Origin: Saxidomus purpurata
Lineage: Eukaryota > Mollusca > Bivalvia > Venerida > Veneridae
Assembly: GCA_022818135.1 (NCBI GenBank)
Contig: JAFMSR010000013.1
Coordinates: 30,922,366-30,986,365 of the forward strand
Reading direction: 5' to 3'
Length of the DNA stretch: 64,000 nucleotides
Positions 13,077 through 24,460 of this stretch are shown piece after piece. Both the position numbers and the translations under genes were made by a program. Under the pieces are notes generated by a model. It did not search any database, was not told the origin of the DNA, and worked only from the letters and a program-made list of their open reading frames with translations. The first letter of the stretch is position 1. Each line of letters opens with the position of its first letter.

Positions 13077-13146
13077 CTTTGGTAGTTTAATGGTGAGAAC
13101 GCTTTCCTTCAATGGAAAGAGATCTGAGTTCAAATCTCAGCTAAAG
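13077..13146 (+). tRNA. tRNA-like cloverleaf, probable pseudogene or SINE head
   Basis: The arms can be drawn. Acceptor CTTTGGT/GCTAAAG pairs over 7 bp with two G-U pairs. The D stem is GTTT/GAAC with loop AATGGTGA, the anticodon stem is CTTTCC/GGAAAG, and the T arm CTGAG-TTCAAAT-CTCAG pairs perfectly. The anticodon loop is 6 nt with a 6-bp stem rather than the standard 5-bp/7-nt form, and only one base links acceptor and D stem. No anticodon is assigned. Confidence 0.4.
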
Positions 13147-13530
13147 AGAATGAAGTTGTAGTGCAAGTATGTTTTCATTATTCTGAAAGAAAAATTTTAC
13201 ACAAGAAAATAAACTATTTCTATGAAAGCTGAAACTTTATGTGAATGCTGTCATTGCATTTGCTTCTGAAACCTCCTGATTCATTTTTAATGTATAGTTT
13301 CTTTCTTTTTATCTCCTTTTTCATTTCTTTTCAATTTATTTTAACCACACACCCCTTTTTTTCCCTCTTTTTCTCCATGTTCAACTTGTTTTTTATCTCT
13401 TTTTCTAGCTTTTTTTCATTTCATTAACATTCATTTCAACCACACCACCCTTGTTTCTTTCCTTTTTGTCTGCTTTCTGTTTTTGGGTACTTTTTTCCTA
13501 ATTTTTTACCTCTTCTCTTCCCTGCCACTT

Positions 13531-14585
13531 TTTATGCCCCCGAAGGGTGGCATATTAAAATCTGTCCGTCTGTCCGTCCGTCCGTGCGTCCCCACTTACA
13601 AATTCGTGTCCGGACTGTAACTTTGTCATGCATTGAAGGATTTTAAAATAACTTGGCACACATGTCTAGCACATCAAGACGACGTGTCGCGTGCAAGACC
13701 CACATCCCTACCTCAAAGGTGAAGGTCACACTTGGAGTATGAAGGTTATGGAATCCTCTATATATGCACACATTCGTGTCCGGACTGTAACTTTGTCATG
13801 CATTGAAGGATTTTAAAATAACTAGGCACACATGTCTAGCACATCAAGACGACGTGTCGCGTGCAAGACCCACGTCCCTAGCTCAAAGGTCAAGGTCATA
13901 CTTAGAGTTTGAAGGTAATGGATTCCTCTATATATGCATATATGCACACATTCGTGTCCGGACTGTAACTTTGTCATGCATTGAAGGATTTTAAAATAAC
14001 TTGGCACAAATGTCTAGCACATCAAGACGACGTGTCGCGTGCAAGACCCAGGTCCCTAGCTCAAAGGTCAAGGTCACACTTAGAGTTTGAAGGTAATGGA
14101 TTCCTCTATATATGCATATATGCACACATTCGTGTCCGGACTGTAACTTTGTCATGCCTTGAAGGATTTTAAAATAATATGGCACATGTCTAGCACATCA
14201 AGACGACGTGTCGCGTGCAAGACCCACATCCCTACCACAAAGGTCAAGGTCACACTTAGAGTTTATAGGTAATGGAATCCTGTATATATGCATACATTTG
14301 TGTCCGGACTATAACTTTATTATGCTTTGAAGGATTTTAAAATAACTTGGCACAAATGTCTAGCACATCAAGCGGATGTGTCGTGTGCAAGACCCAAGTC
14401 CCTACCTCAAAGGTCAAGGTCACACTTAGTGTTTAAAGTAATGGAATACTGTATGCATGATTACTCTGTCATGCATGGAAGGATTTTAAAATTACATAGC
14501 ACATTTATTGAGCACATGGAGAGGACACAGACTGTGAGGCACCTCTTTCGGGGGCATTCGTCACTTGTGAGGGACAGCTCTTGTT
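13531..14585. mobile_element. Tandem-cored element with ATGCCCCCGAA ends (HINE/pearl-like)
   Basis: It starts TATGCCCCCGAAGGGTGGCA, followed by CCGTCCGTCCGT. It ends CACCTCTTTCGGGGGCAT..., then GGGACAGCTCTTGTT. The sub-terminal arms ATGCCCCCGAA are inverted copies. Between them lie five full and one partial 168-178-bp units (CGTGTCCGGACTGTAACTTT at 13605, 13775, 13953, 14131 and ~14299), each with AAGGTCAAGGTCACACTT. This layout resembles the non-autonomous Helentron-associated and bivalve pearl elements. Predicted 60-90-residue frames here are repeat artefacts. Confidence 0.7.
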
Positions 14586-14616
14586 TTTTTCTGGTTTAGC
14601 GCTGGAGACTCATGAG

Positions 14617-15000
14617 TGATGGCCTTAGCGCAATCGGTAGAGCACGAGACTTGTAATCTCGGGGTAGCGGGTTCGATTCCCGGGGCTGACCAACTGAAAT
14701 TACTAACAGTCTTTCGGATGAGACTAAAACCGAGGTCCCATGTATGGGTGCTATACACCTGGCATGTATAAGAACCAGGGGTGTCTCTGGAATCGGGACG
14801 CTTTCTGTATCTTGCACTATCCTCCGAAACCTAAAATAACTAACCTCTTCTGGGGGCGTTGGTCATATGGGAGACCGGTACCAACGATAAAGCCCTACGA
14901 TACGATCAGCCACTCCACTGACGCAAAGCTGTCGTTGCAGGCGGGACACCACGAGGGAGACCGAACACTTCCGGCAGAAAACAAAATCATTATCATGTCA
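14617..15000 (+). mobile_element. tRNA-Thr-headed SINE with conserved central domain
   Basis: The head (14617-14692) has an A box TAGCGCAATCGGTAGAGC, a perfect anticodon stem CGAGA/TCTCG with loop CTTGTAA (anticodon TGT), and a B box GGGTTCGATTCCC. The acceptor stem does not pair, so it is not a live tRNA. It is followed by TCTTTCGGATGAGACTAAAA and CCGAGGTCCC, a central motif I recall from marine invertebrate SINEs. The 3' boundary is uncertain. Confidence 0.65.
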
Positions 15001-15896
15001 TATACGCTGAGACACATGAAACAGACATTCACCTTGAATACTCAAGTGGGTATAACTAAAGCGAGTTAAATAAGGAAATATATTGAATACTGTCCCTTTA
15101 AACGTTCATGTCAAGCAGGAAGTTATAAATCAATTGTCAACAGATATAAAGTTTTCAACATTTAAAATTTCGGTCATCGGGTTTTAAAAAAAGAGTCCTG
15201 CATATTTATGATCATGCAACACAAAAAGCGATTGGAATGATAAAAGGTCTGTTCTTTCTGTTCTTTTCTTTGGGTTTAATTATTTAGACGACAAAATAAA
15301 TTTAACAAGAAGGTTATCAAACAGAACATCTTTTTCAATGCAGACACGTATATTGAAATACCACTTCACAATACGACATAGTAAGCCCATTATAACACCG
15401 ACATGGTTAGCGTGCATGCAATGTAAAAGCAAACACAAATCGGCCATTTATCATGTTTAGGTCACGTATCTAAACATGCTTGAAATGAAATAAGTGGCAG
15501 GCAGTCCATACAATTTAATATTCAATTAAATAAATAACTGAGTGACATTTGCAATAAATAATTCTAACTTTAATAATTCTTATTTTAGTTAAAGCGATTT
15601 AGAAGTTTGACAAATATTACATACATTTTACAAAAAGTCAAATTACAAGTAGATGCTACAGATTAATGCCTTCATCCTGGATATGCTTTGATTACATGGT
15701 TGATTTTTCGAAATGAATTGATATGGGGAAAAGTCAATAAACCGATAAATTGTTTTCAAAATTTATCTTGATCTGACTTATGAAAAGAAATCTTTAACAA
15801 CAAAGACATACAACAAGTGAGACCTCTCTCTCCCTCTCCCTCTTTCTTCCTTCCTCCCTCCCTGCCTCTCCCTATCTCTCTCTCTCTCTCACTCCG

Positions 15897-15945
<49 letters not shown>

Positions 15946-17020
15946 TGAAAATGTCCACCACACTGTATGGGAAATATGAGACTGAATGAAATGGCACAGT
16001 CTAGGCTTGGTACAATGATTTGGATACTATTTCATTAAATATCGCTTGTTCAATTCTTTAAAGGCGAGATTTTGTGGAAAGTTCATTTAATTGACAAGGA
16101 CACAAAGCATAGTGAACTATCTCTTGTAAATTGTTTTCTAATTGCTGCCATATTGGATGATGGTTCACGATGGCACAGTAGCGTTTGCGTATACATTAAC
16201 AGTTACTGTTAATTGCCTATAAAAAGGTTATAGTTGATGCGGATTACTTTACTTATTCACTATAGCCATTACTAGGCGAGCTACAGGCCAGACACCAGAC
16301 CAAATGATAGAGCTTTGTCTAAAAAATAAACATTGACAGATAAATGTTTTTTAATTGTGGATTTAGTTAGTTCTCTTTTTTGGTATCAGACCATCCATAT
16401 CATATATCATACTTTTCAGGTCATTCAAAATAACTCCCGATTCACATTATCATGAATAATGGTAGATCCAGATCAGCCTAGTAATGATTTGCAACATCTA
16501 GGCCTATAGAGTCCTCAAACGAACACTACAGATCCTGATTAGACTGCGCGGAGGCGCAAGGCAATTATGTTGCTTTTCCTATGCTACTGCTAACATTCAG
16601 TGACGTAAAAGCTCACAATAGAAAAGTTTCACGTTATAAATAACGTCATAAATGACGTAACGACTCCAGCGAGACGGCGGAATATTTTCATAATGTGGAA
16701 TATGAAAAATTTAATGTGTATTGATGTATGTATTTCATTGCAGGAAAATGACAGATGTGAGGGCAAAAGAGGCAATAACCGAGGTCAATATGTATCTATT
16801 CTCCAACGTCCATAACTGCTTTATTATATGCTTACGTACACCCGTGGGCCCTATAGGCCCCTAATGCCAATTTCATGCTCGAAATACCATTTTTGGATAT
16901 TTCATTGACGCATTGCTTAAAAGAGTGAGGGACAACATTCGTGTTCATATTTATGTTTTTTCCAGCGTTTTTAATCATGCAAGACTTTATGATGTGTGTA
17001 AAATTAATAACTCCGAAATA
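15001..17020. other. Non-coding; CT microsatellite and CRE-like pair
   Basis: No gene supported. It includes a CT-rich microsatellite and an inverted TGACGT pair, TAACGTCATAAATGACGTAA (16641-16660). Confidence 0.4.
15820..15942. repeat. CT/TC microsatellite
   Basis: Interrupted CTCC/CTTCC runs pass into a pure (CT)n tract of about 40 bases. Confidence 0.95.
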
Positions 17021-17224
17021 CACTCAACCGGTTTAGAAACGCAAAAGTGGCAATATATTTATTTTAAAAATGTTATCGTGTTTCAAATTTATTCAAATTT
17101 CATACACAACAAAAACAATATAAAATTGAATTCTTGTAAAAGTTTCAATAATTCATCGCAAAAAAAATGACTTTAAAAAAATGTTCAACAGGGGAAATAT
17201 TTGCGTTTCTAAATCGGTTAAGTG
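17021..17224. mobile_element. Short foldback/MITE-like inverted repeat
   Basis: The arms at 17021-17045 (CACTCAACCGGTTTAGAAAC...) and 17200-17224 (...GTTTCTAAATCGGTTAAGTG) are inverted copies matching at about 22 of 25 bases around a 154-bp AT-rich interior. The target duplication is not clear. Confidence 0.6.
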
Positions 17225-18072
17225 TAGAGCTAAAGAGGTTTTATTTCGCCTAGCGGAGGAAAACCCGAAACTTCATGAAATATATTTTTCATCGCTGATC
17301 GCGTGCTCAGGACCAGTTTATGACAAAGGTGATTATACTATATAGATAGTAGGCCCTATATAATTATAAATAGTATATTTATAGGATATAAAAGATTTTA
17401 TACAAGGCCAAATATCATCAAATTTAAAGATTTGTTATCAACTACAAAATCACACACCCTTCAGAATCTAAGCGTCTTTGTCAAAATATTAATTGAACAT
17501 TTTAGAAGATAGCCAATTATACTAACTGTCTACTCACATTTTTGCGCAATCCAGCCTTTTTCTATGTACTTCTTTTTAATCTTAATCCATACACTTTCAC
17601 AACACGTGACTTTTGTCCCTGTTCGTTTTGTAATGTACAGCGTGATTTTGAATGAAATAGATATAATTAGTTATGATCTGTTGAATTACTCAAACTGATC
17701 TTAAATATAATGAAGAAATACAACATTTAAAGTACAGTAGTATGTTAATCTGCACTGTTACACAAAACTTTATGAATGACATTCCATAGTAATAATTCGC
17801 ACGCTTTTCACGTTTTTCATTGTAGAAGTTAAATTCTCCTAACCTTACAAAAATAGCATTATCAACTGACCTCGCTAACAATGTTTTCATTGTTTCATTG
17901 AATATGTTTACAAGTGTAACCATAGTGTTAAACAATACCCACCAATATACATGTATAGTATAATTGTTAAAAACATGCTCTTACCCACAATATATGTTTT
18001 TCTTACATTTATTTGTGCACATGTTATTGCAAAATACTATTATTTTGTAATCTGTGTCTATCAATAAAGTTT

Positions 18073-18096
18073 ATGTTGTTGTTGTTGTTGTTGTTG
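18073..18096. repeat. (GTT)n microsatellite
   Basis: Eight or so perfect GTT units in an AT-rich setting. Confidence 0.9.
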
Positions 18097-18644
18097 TATA
18101 ACAGATAAACAGTGATCACCGAGTGTTGACTTATATAGAAAAAACCTACCGCTTATATGATTCTGATGACGGTCAAATTAAAGAAACATCACAAACAACA
18201 AATATTATTATGTTAAAGAAATCTTCATGTCTGAATTGGACACTGTATCTCTTTATTTAATTTGTCACTCGGTGTACCTCATTCTACAGTCTACTAAAAC
18301 ATGATTTTCTCATTTCAATGGTACACTTTAAAATTTGTTTTTATCATGCTGTCATTTGTCTAATAGTACATCAAGTACACGGCGGTGTGAAGCCGGAGAG
18401 AAGGCACCACAACATAGCTCTCGGATCGTTTGTGGCTGAGGATCAGTTATTACGCCACGGACCCGCTCAGCCATGGTTGATAACGTCTAAAGTGTATGAG
18501 TCCTTGCATAGGAAAAACCGAAGAATTTGTAGTGTTTTAACATATACTAAATATGTGAAGTCTGTGAAGCTGGCTCGGAGATCGTACATTGGCATTAGAC
18601 CTGCATTCTTTCCAACCGCATATCTAGATTGGAGTTCGAAATTA

Positions 18645-18785
18645 GATCTGTAATTGAAAAAGAATGACGAACTAGATCGTAGATCGACATCAGATCTGCA
18701 TTCAAAAAATGACGATCTAAATCGTAGATCGAGATCAGATGTTTTTAAAAAATGACGATCTAGATCATAGATCGACATAAGATCT
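18645..18785. repeat. ~50-bp repeats rich in GATC palindromes
   Basis: Three to four units of the form AATGACGATCTAGATCGTAG then ATCGACATCAGATCTG, giving a dense run of GATC sites and AGATCT/GATCTAGATC palindromes. Confidence 0.75.
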
Positions 18786-19579
18786 TTGACAGCTGCTGAA
18801 AGTATGTTGACACCAACAGACGACTTCGTTCAGAGAAAAGAGATTAAAAATGTTATCTTCTCTATATTTCCAAAATGAAAATTAATCAGAGTTACATTGT
18901 AAATAGATCAAATTGTAGAACCACTGCTTTAATGAATAGTGACCACCGCTTAAAAATCATCAATCAATTTTCGCTTGGCATCACTAGAAGAGCCTGTTTG
19001 TTTATATGTATCCGATAGTTACTACACACTGTCGCGATACTGTTACGCAAAACCACTTAATTCAGACGGAAAGTAGATTTCTTTGTAGAAAATGCACAAA
19101 CACATCATAAACAATCATCAGTGTTGAATATAAATACATGGACCGCAAAGAATTTGTTTACTAAAATTTTATTGTTTTTCAAACAGAAATTGTGCGCCTT
19201 TTTTCTTCTAAAGTAAGATTTCCTTTGTATTTACCTTTTTAGGAATTAGAGACTTGCAATGATGAACATTATGCAGTAAATTCTAGTGCTGCAGAAAACA
19301 AGGAACTACATTATGATACGACAGATAACGAAGTTCAGCTAAACTCAGAACCACTGAGCAGTGCCACTGAAAGAGCAGCACAATTCAGACACAGTCGCGC
19401 GAACTTAGAATCCAGCTGTGATATATACAAGGATGTAAAGTCAAAAGCGAATTGCGTTTGTTTAAATGACTGTTATTTCAAACTAGGTGCAGACGATATT
19501 TCATAGTCATATATTGTAGATGCGTGAACTGTCTAGGGAAGAAAAGGACATGTATATAATGGGTTAACTTTACTGTAAA

Positions 19580-19731
19580 GGTATGACTGGTTCTGCGGAA
19601 ACCGTACTCCAGGGAAAGGTATGACTGGTTCTGCGGAAACCGTACTCCAGGGAAAGGTATGACTGGTTCTGCGGAAACCGTACTCCAGGGAAAGGTATGA
19701 CTGGTTCTGCAGGAACCGTACTCCAGGGGAA
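19580..19731 (+). repeat. Four 38-bp tandem copies inside the pseudogene
   Basis: GGTATGACTGGTTCTGCGGA... units start at 19580, 19618, 19656 and 19694; the last has a small change (GCAGGAACC). 38 is not a multiple of three, so expansion breaks the frame. Confidence 0.95.
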
Positions 19732-21379
19732 ACGCAAACGTTACAGTTATAGTTTTGATGACAGAGAAATTTGTGAATCCGTATTCATGTATACGCATGA
19801 CATAGGTGAAAAATCGCTAAAAAACTTACTTAAGCACATGAATAAGAATGGGCTCATGCCTCCAGAGCATGGGAATAAAGGCAAAAAACCAAAACATGCA
19901 GTAGACTTTGAAACGGTTAAACAAGTTGTTCAGTTCATTTTAAATTACGCTGACCAGTACGCGCTACCTCAATCGGCTTCTGCAAACAGGAAAGATGCAG
20001 ACCCGCCAATCTTTCTACCCGCATCGTCTTCTAAAAATGTCATTCATGACATGTATGTAAAGTCATGCGAAAACAGCGACAGGCGGGCTATAAAACTCAC
20101 GTCTTTTCAGGAAATTTGGAAAAGTTGCTGCTGCCATATTCAAATTCCAACGGATGTCTGTCATACCTGCCAAATGCTGAAGGACAATATTTCAAATTCA
20201 AGCACAGAAGAAGAAAAGCTTATCACAACTTATGCTTTCATACAGCATATCACGTCTGCCCATAATGAACATACATCATACATTAACGATATTCAGCAGA
20301 GTACGGCGCAAGACCGGAAGGAGTAATTGCCCCCTGTTCTTCCATCTTAACGTGCATGCATTATACATTTGATTTTGCGCAACAAGTAGCATTACCGCAA
20401 CGTGCTCGTCAGTCCGGGCCAATTTATTTTGTTCTTCCAAGAAAAGTTCAAGTGTTTGGTGTGTGCATGGAAGGTTGCTACAAACATTACAATTATCTGT
20501 TGGACGAAAGTGAGACAATTGATGCAGATGGCACAGAATCGCATGGACCAATCAGTGCGCTGTCTATGCTTCACCATGCACTTATGACATATAGGTATGG
20601 CGAGATGTGTCGCACTCTTCATTGCGATAACTGTTCCGGTAAATATGTTGTTATCAAATAAATCATTCTTAAAGTAAATAGATGTCGAGTGTAGAATAGT
20701 TGCAACTGTTTCGTTTATTTGCTACTTGTAACTATATGTGCTGAATCATAAATAAATAGTTAAATTTTCGGACCGTAGATAAGGTGTTAAATAACTATAA
20801 TCTATCAATCAATCTGAACAAGTGCGTGTACTTTTTTATACGATATATACGTAAATTGTATCGTATTGAATAGAAAAAGTGAAAAATCAATCCGTGCATT
20901 TAATGTACGAGTGCACTGATGTTTTCTCGGTTTTCAAAAACTTATATGACTATTACAGCAAACATATTGCAGGTAAAAACAAAAATCAGTTTACGCTTAG
21001 ATATTTGGCTTGGAGAGTTATGACTGGACTACACAGAGAGATAACGCTCAAGTTTCAAGTGCCCTGACTTACACGCCGCCAAGTGGATGCAGGTTTCGCC
21101 AATTTCAAGAAATTATATCGCAGGTATTTGAATTAACGTACATGAAAATTTGAATGATTTAATTCTGATCCCATAACTACACGTCAAAGTAATGTCAGTT
21201 TTGAAATAAGAAAACATACTTCATAACTCATTAGCAATTATGATTAGCAATTACAGTTTAGAAAAAAACAAGAACTACCATTAAAAAGGTAGCCGGCGCA
21301 AATTTTAGTATATAAAAATTAACTTTATTATTTTCGAAGGCGCCAAATGTCACATGGTGAGAGAAAAAAGAACCGCATG

Positions 21380-21440
21380 ACCGGGATTCGAACCCATGTA
21401 CCTTCCCTTGCATCTCCCAGCTGATCTAACCGGCTACTTG
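21380..21440 (-). repeat. tRNA-like sequence
   Basis: On the - strand, TTAGATCAGCTGGGAGATGC resembles an A box and GGGTTCGAATCCCGG is a strong B box. Probably a SINE head remnant, since no full cloverleaf forms. Confidence 0.45.
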
Positions 21441-21632
21441 TCAATTTTGTCCCCCATAGTCACGACATGTGTATCAGGAAAACAAACTTTACCCTTGCTT
21501 TTCTTGTAAATATCCTACTCGAATTATCGGCCGGCTACTTGTCAATTGTGTCCCCCATAGTCGCGACATGTGTATCAGGAAAACAAACTTTACCCTTGCT
21601 TTTCTTGTAAATATCCTACTCGAATTATCGGC
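21431..21632. repeat. 101-bp tandem duplication
   Basis: CGGCTACTTGTCAATT(T/G)TGTC to GAATTATCGGC occurs twice in a row (starts 21431 and 21532) with two differences seen. Confidence 0.95.
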
Positions 21633-22049
21633 CGAGAAAGTATAAATACTCTACACTTATAATGATCATAAATTTGGAGGTAACAACATATTATGTTGAT
21701 AGATATGAAGAAAGACTGAAAACGCAAGAGTATTTTATTGTCTATTCTCATTCGGTATTATCCAATTAGAAGGTGCCTTACAGCGTAAATTTGTCATTTC
21801 AAAAAATGTTATACATTATACTTGTCATTTCATTGGCGGTTGAAGAGTTTCAAACTTCCGGTCAAAAGCGAGCTTAATACGGCTGCGCCGTAAAAGCTGA
21901 AATTGCAAATAAAATAACAACAGGGACATTGTGCTTAGGTTTTTTAATTAACGTCGATTGTAGGCTCATAGTTTTGCATCTGCTTCCAATGACTGCTCTT
22001 TGGTTCCGGTCTGTACTCGTGCCGAATAAGGGTTATCGTAAAATTCTAC

Positions 22050-22110
22050 CGCGGGATTCGAACTCGCGAGCAGAAGGCCCTATCTCAACACTATGACGCT
22101 CCCATAAGAA
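22050..22110 (-). repeat. tRNA-like sequence
   Basis: On the - strand, CGCGAGTTCGAATCCCGCG is a B-box arm and GGGAGCGTCATAGTGTTGAG a possible A box. Acceptor pairing is absent. Confidence 0.4.
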
Positions 22111-23042
22111 TTGTACTCTGTTATCCTAGTATTCTATTGCAAGAAAACAAATATGTATTACTTAATTTAATCTGGATATCGATAAGCACTGTTGAATAAA
22201 TATTGTATCACGTACCATGGCTTACGATAAAAATTCGTTTGAATTTGCAGTACCTATACTTTCGAATTTATTACCTGAAACAAAAAGACAAATAAACTTC
22301 TGTAATTTCAAAACTCAGATGTTTTTTTGGGACGTATATAACTGCAAATGTTGTGCATGCCAAAATTTACATCGTATTTATCTCTTTAGCGTTGTCTCAA
22401 AAATGTTTGACTTTAAATCACCAATATGTATAAGTGACATAGACATTTACAGATTTTCACTGTCTTTTATCACTTCAACTTGTGTGATAGTATATACATG
22501 TATATGTTACCTTGTCCTTTTATATGTTGTTATTGTAGTAATCGGTTAAAAAATCCTTTCAGGGCATATGTTATTTGTTGTCGACTGAAAATATGGCTGA
22601 TCTTATCTCTCTTTTTTTTAAATTTTAGATGCGACTGTGATACGATGGATGAATTAGAGAGCGTTGTTAACCACTCGGCACGGTCTAATGTAGGAGTCAG
22701 ATGTAAAACAGCACAAGGGGAGTATACATTCGTATGGTATGACTGGAAACGTTTCTCAGTCGTAACTTTCCTCCGATAAAGAACATTCGGAAATACTATT
22801 ATTTCCGACTCATCAGCGTACAGCCCGGGTTTGTCTTTGTGAAGCAGTCCTCGGACGGCGTGGAAGAGCCATGTCAAATATTGAAACTCACGGCTAAAGA
22901 CATTGATGTGCATTTTCCACAAGTCATACATGCTGTAGGTTTAAGCAATGATAGAAAGGCATACCTGTACAAAAACATCAGACCATTCGTGAAATTGCAA
23001 AACAGAGATGTATTATGTCCTCGTGTTGACGTTGAAGAATAG

Positions 23043-23520
23043 GGCAGCTCGTTCACGAAGGACTTATTAAATATATGCCTTTAGATGTAAATCTTATAAA
23101 CATACACTGCTACTTTTTACAGCTGTTTTTGTCCAGACCGTTCGAGTACTTTTAGCACACCTTGATACGGCTGACTGCACTTCACAGAACTATAAAACGT
23201 TTCACTTGAACACTGGCACCATTATTAAGTTTTTCAAGATACATAATCTTTATTTAATATTGTAAGCTCTGATAACAGCTGTCTAGTCTGTTGCATATCC
23301 TTTACGAGTCCAAGATTTAAATTATTTCAAACTTTACCTGTCGTTTTAATATGCATGTATGCGCTTTCTTCATATACATAACTTGTTTATGTTTTTTATA
23401 AAATTTAACTAAAACGTTAAGCGCAAAGTGCACCGTTTTTTTAAATAATACAGGTGGCAATATTTAACACTTATGAGGATGATAAATTTGTATTCAGACG
23501 AACATGGACGATAATATTTG
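23043..23520. other. No feature supported
   Basis: AT-rich sequence downstream of the pseudogene stop; no gene or clear repeat seen. Confidence 0.4.
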
Positions 23521-23524
23521 CTTT

Positions 23525-24460
23525 GGAGACCTTCAAAATGGTACCGAACATGGTCAGGTTCTGTTGTCGACTCACGGAGCAACCAGTGTTGGAAGATTTC
23601 ACTATATATTCTAAAGGAAAAGCTACAGGCCGTTATAGTTACAGGGAACCGTATACTGTGGTTTGGTGTTTTGGTCCGTCAGGTGGGCGGGTTCGAACCC
23701 CGGCCCTACCAATTGGTATCCAGCCACGCGTCAGTCTGGCCTGGTACCAGCAGCTGTGCAGGTGCGAATCGAGTGTCAGGGGTGTATTAAATTGATGTCA
23801 GTAGTCCAGGGGCACGGCAGTACGGAGCTAGTACTGAGCGCGCGTTCGGGGTTTTAACCCGAACGGTAAACTATTAAGGCAAGTGTTACACACCAACGTG
23901 TAGGTGCTTGGGAGACCTTCAAAATGGTACCAAACATGGCCCAGTTCTGTGCCCGACTCATGGAGCAACCAGTGTTGAAAGATTTTCGCTTTATATTCTA
24001 TAGGACAGGCTTTAGGCTGTTGTAGGTACAGGGAACCGTATACTGTGGGTTTGGTGTTTTGGTCCGTCAGGTGAGCGTGTTCGAACCCCGGCTCACCCGA
24101 TTGGTATCCAGCCACGCGTCAGTCTGGCCTGGTACCAGCAGCTGTGCAGGTGCGAATCGGGTGTCAGGCGTGTATTATATTGATGTCAGTAGTCCGTGGG
24201 CACGGCAGTACGGAGCTAGTACTGAGCGCGCGTTCGGGGTTTAAACCCCAACGGTATATTATTAAGGTAAGTTTTACACACCAACGTGTAGGTGCTTAGG
24301 AGACCTTCAATATGGTAATAAATATGGCCCAGTTCTGTGGCCGACTCATGGAGCAACCAGTGTTGGAAGAGTTCACTATATATTCTATAGGACAGGCTAC
24401 AAGCCGTTATAGGTACAGGGAACTGTATAATGTGGGTTTGGTGTTTTGTCAAGATAGAGT
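23525..24460. repeat. 386-bp tandem array, about 2.4 units
   Basis: GGAGACCTTCAAAATGGTA starts units at 23525, 23911 and 24299. Each full unit contains a Pol III B-box-like GGTTCGAACCCCGG or GTGTTCGAACCCCGG and the palindromic ACCGTTCGGGG(T)-type words. The frames of 60-113 residues across it are repeat artefacts. Confidence 0.9.

Larger units (their letters stand above)
19243..23042 (+). pseudogene. Decayed multi-exon transposase-like gene (DNCxGQNKN family)
   Basis: Scattered frames belong, in order, to one uncharacterised multicopy invertebrate protein family that I recognise by pattern (possibly DUF7869-like; from memory). Pieces: 19243-19506 (ends CVCLNDCYFKLGADDIS, then TAG); 19520-19567 (MRELSREEKDMYIMG, then TAA); 19697-20326 (ICESVFMYTHDIGEKSLKNL, MPPEHGNKGKKP, CHTCQML); 20317-20638 (HYTFDFAQQVALPQRARQSG, LHCDNCSG); 20973-21123 (KNKNQFTLRYLAWRVMTGLH, then after a frameshift RQVDAGFANFKKLYR); 22629-23042 (CDTMDELESVVNHSA, KNIRKYYYF, LYKNIRPFVKLQNRDVLCPR). 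Splice sites at 20638/20973 and 21123/22629 are canonical and phase-consistent. At least five stops or frameshifts show it is dead. The Asp in DNC and the Asp in VDAGF suggest a DDE-type core. Confidence 0.7.

Noticed and set aside
13803..14599. Repeated frames reading MKDFKITxHxCLAHQDDVS on + and their - strand partners
   Set aside because: They are translations of the 168-178-bp tandem unit, not a gene family.
18318..18653. 111-residue + strand open frame
   Set aside because: It could be an upstream exon of the transposase-like pseudogene, but I recognise no motif and its end runs into the GATC repeats.
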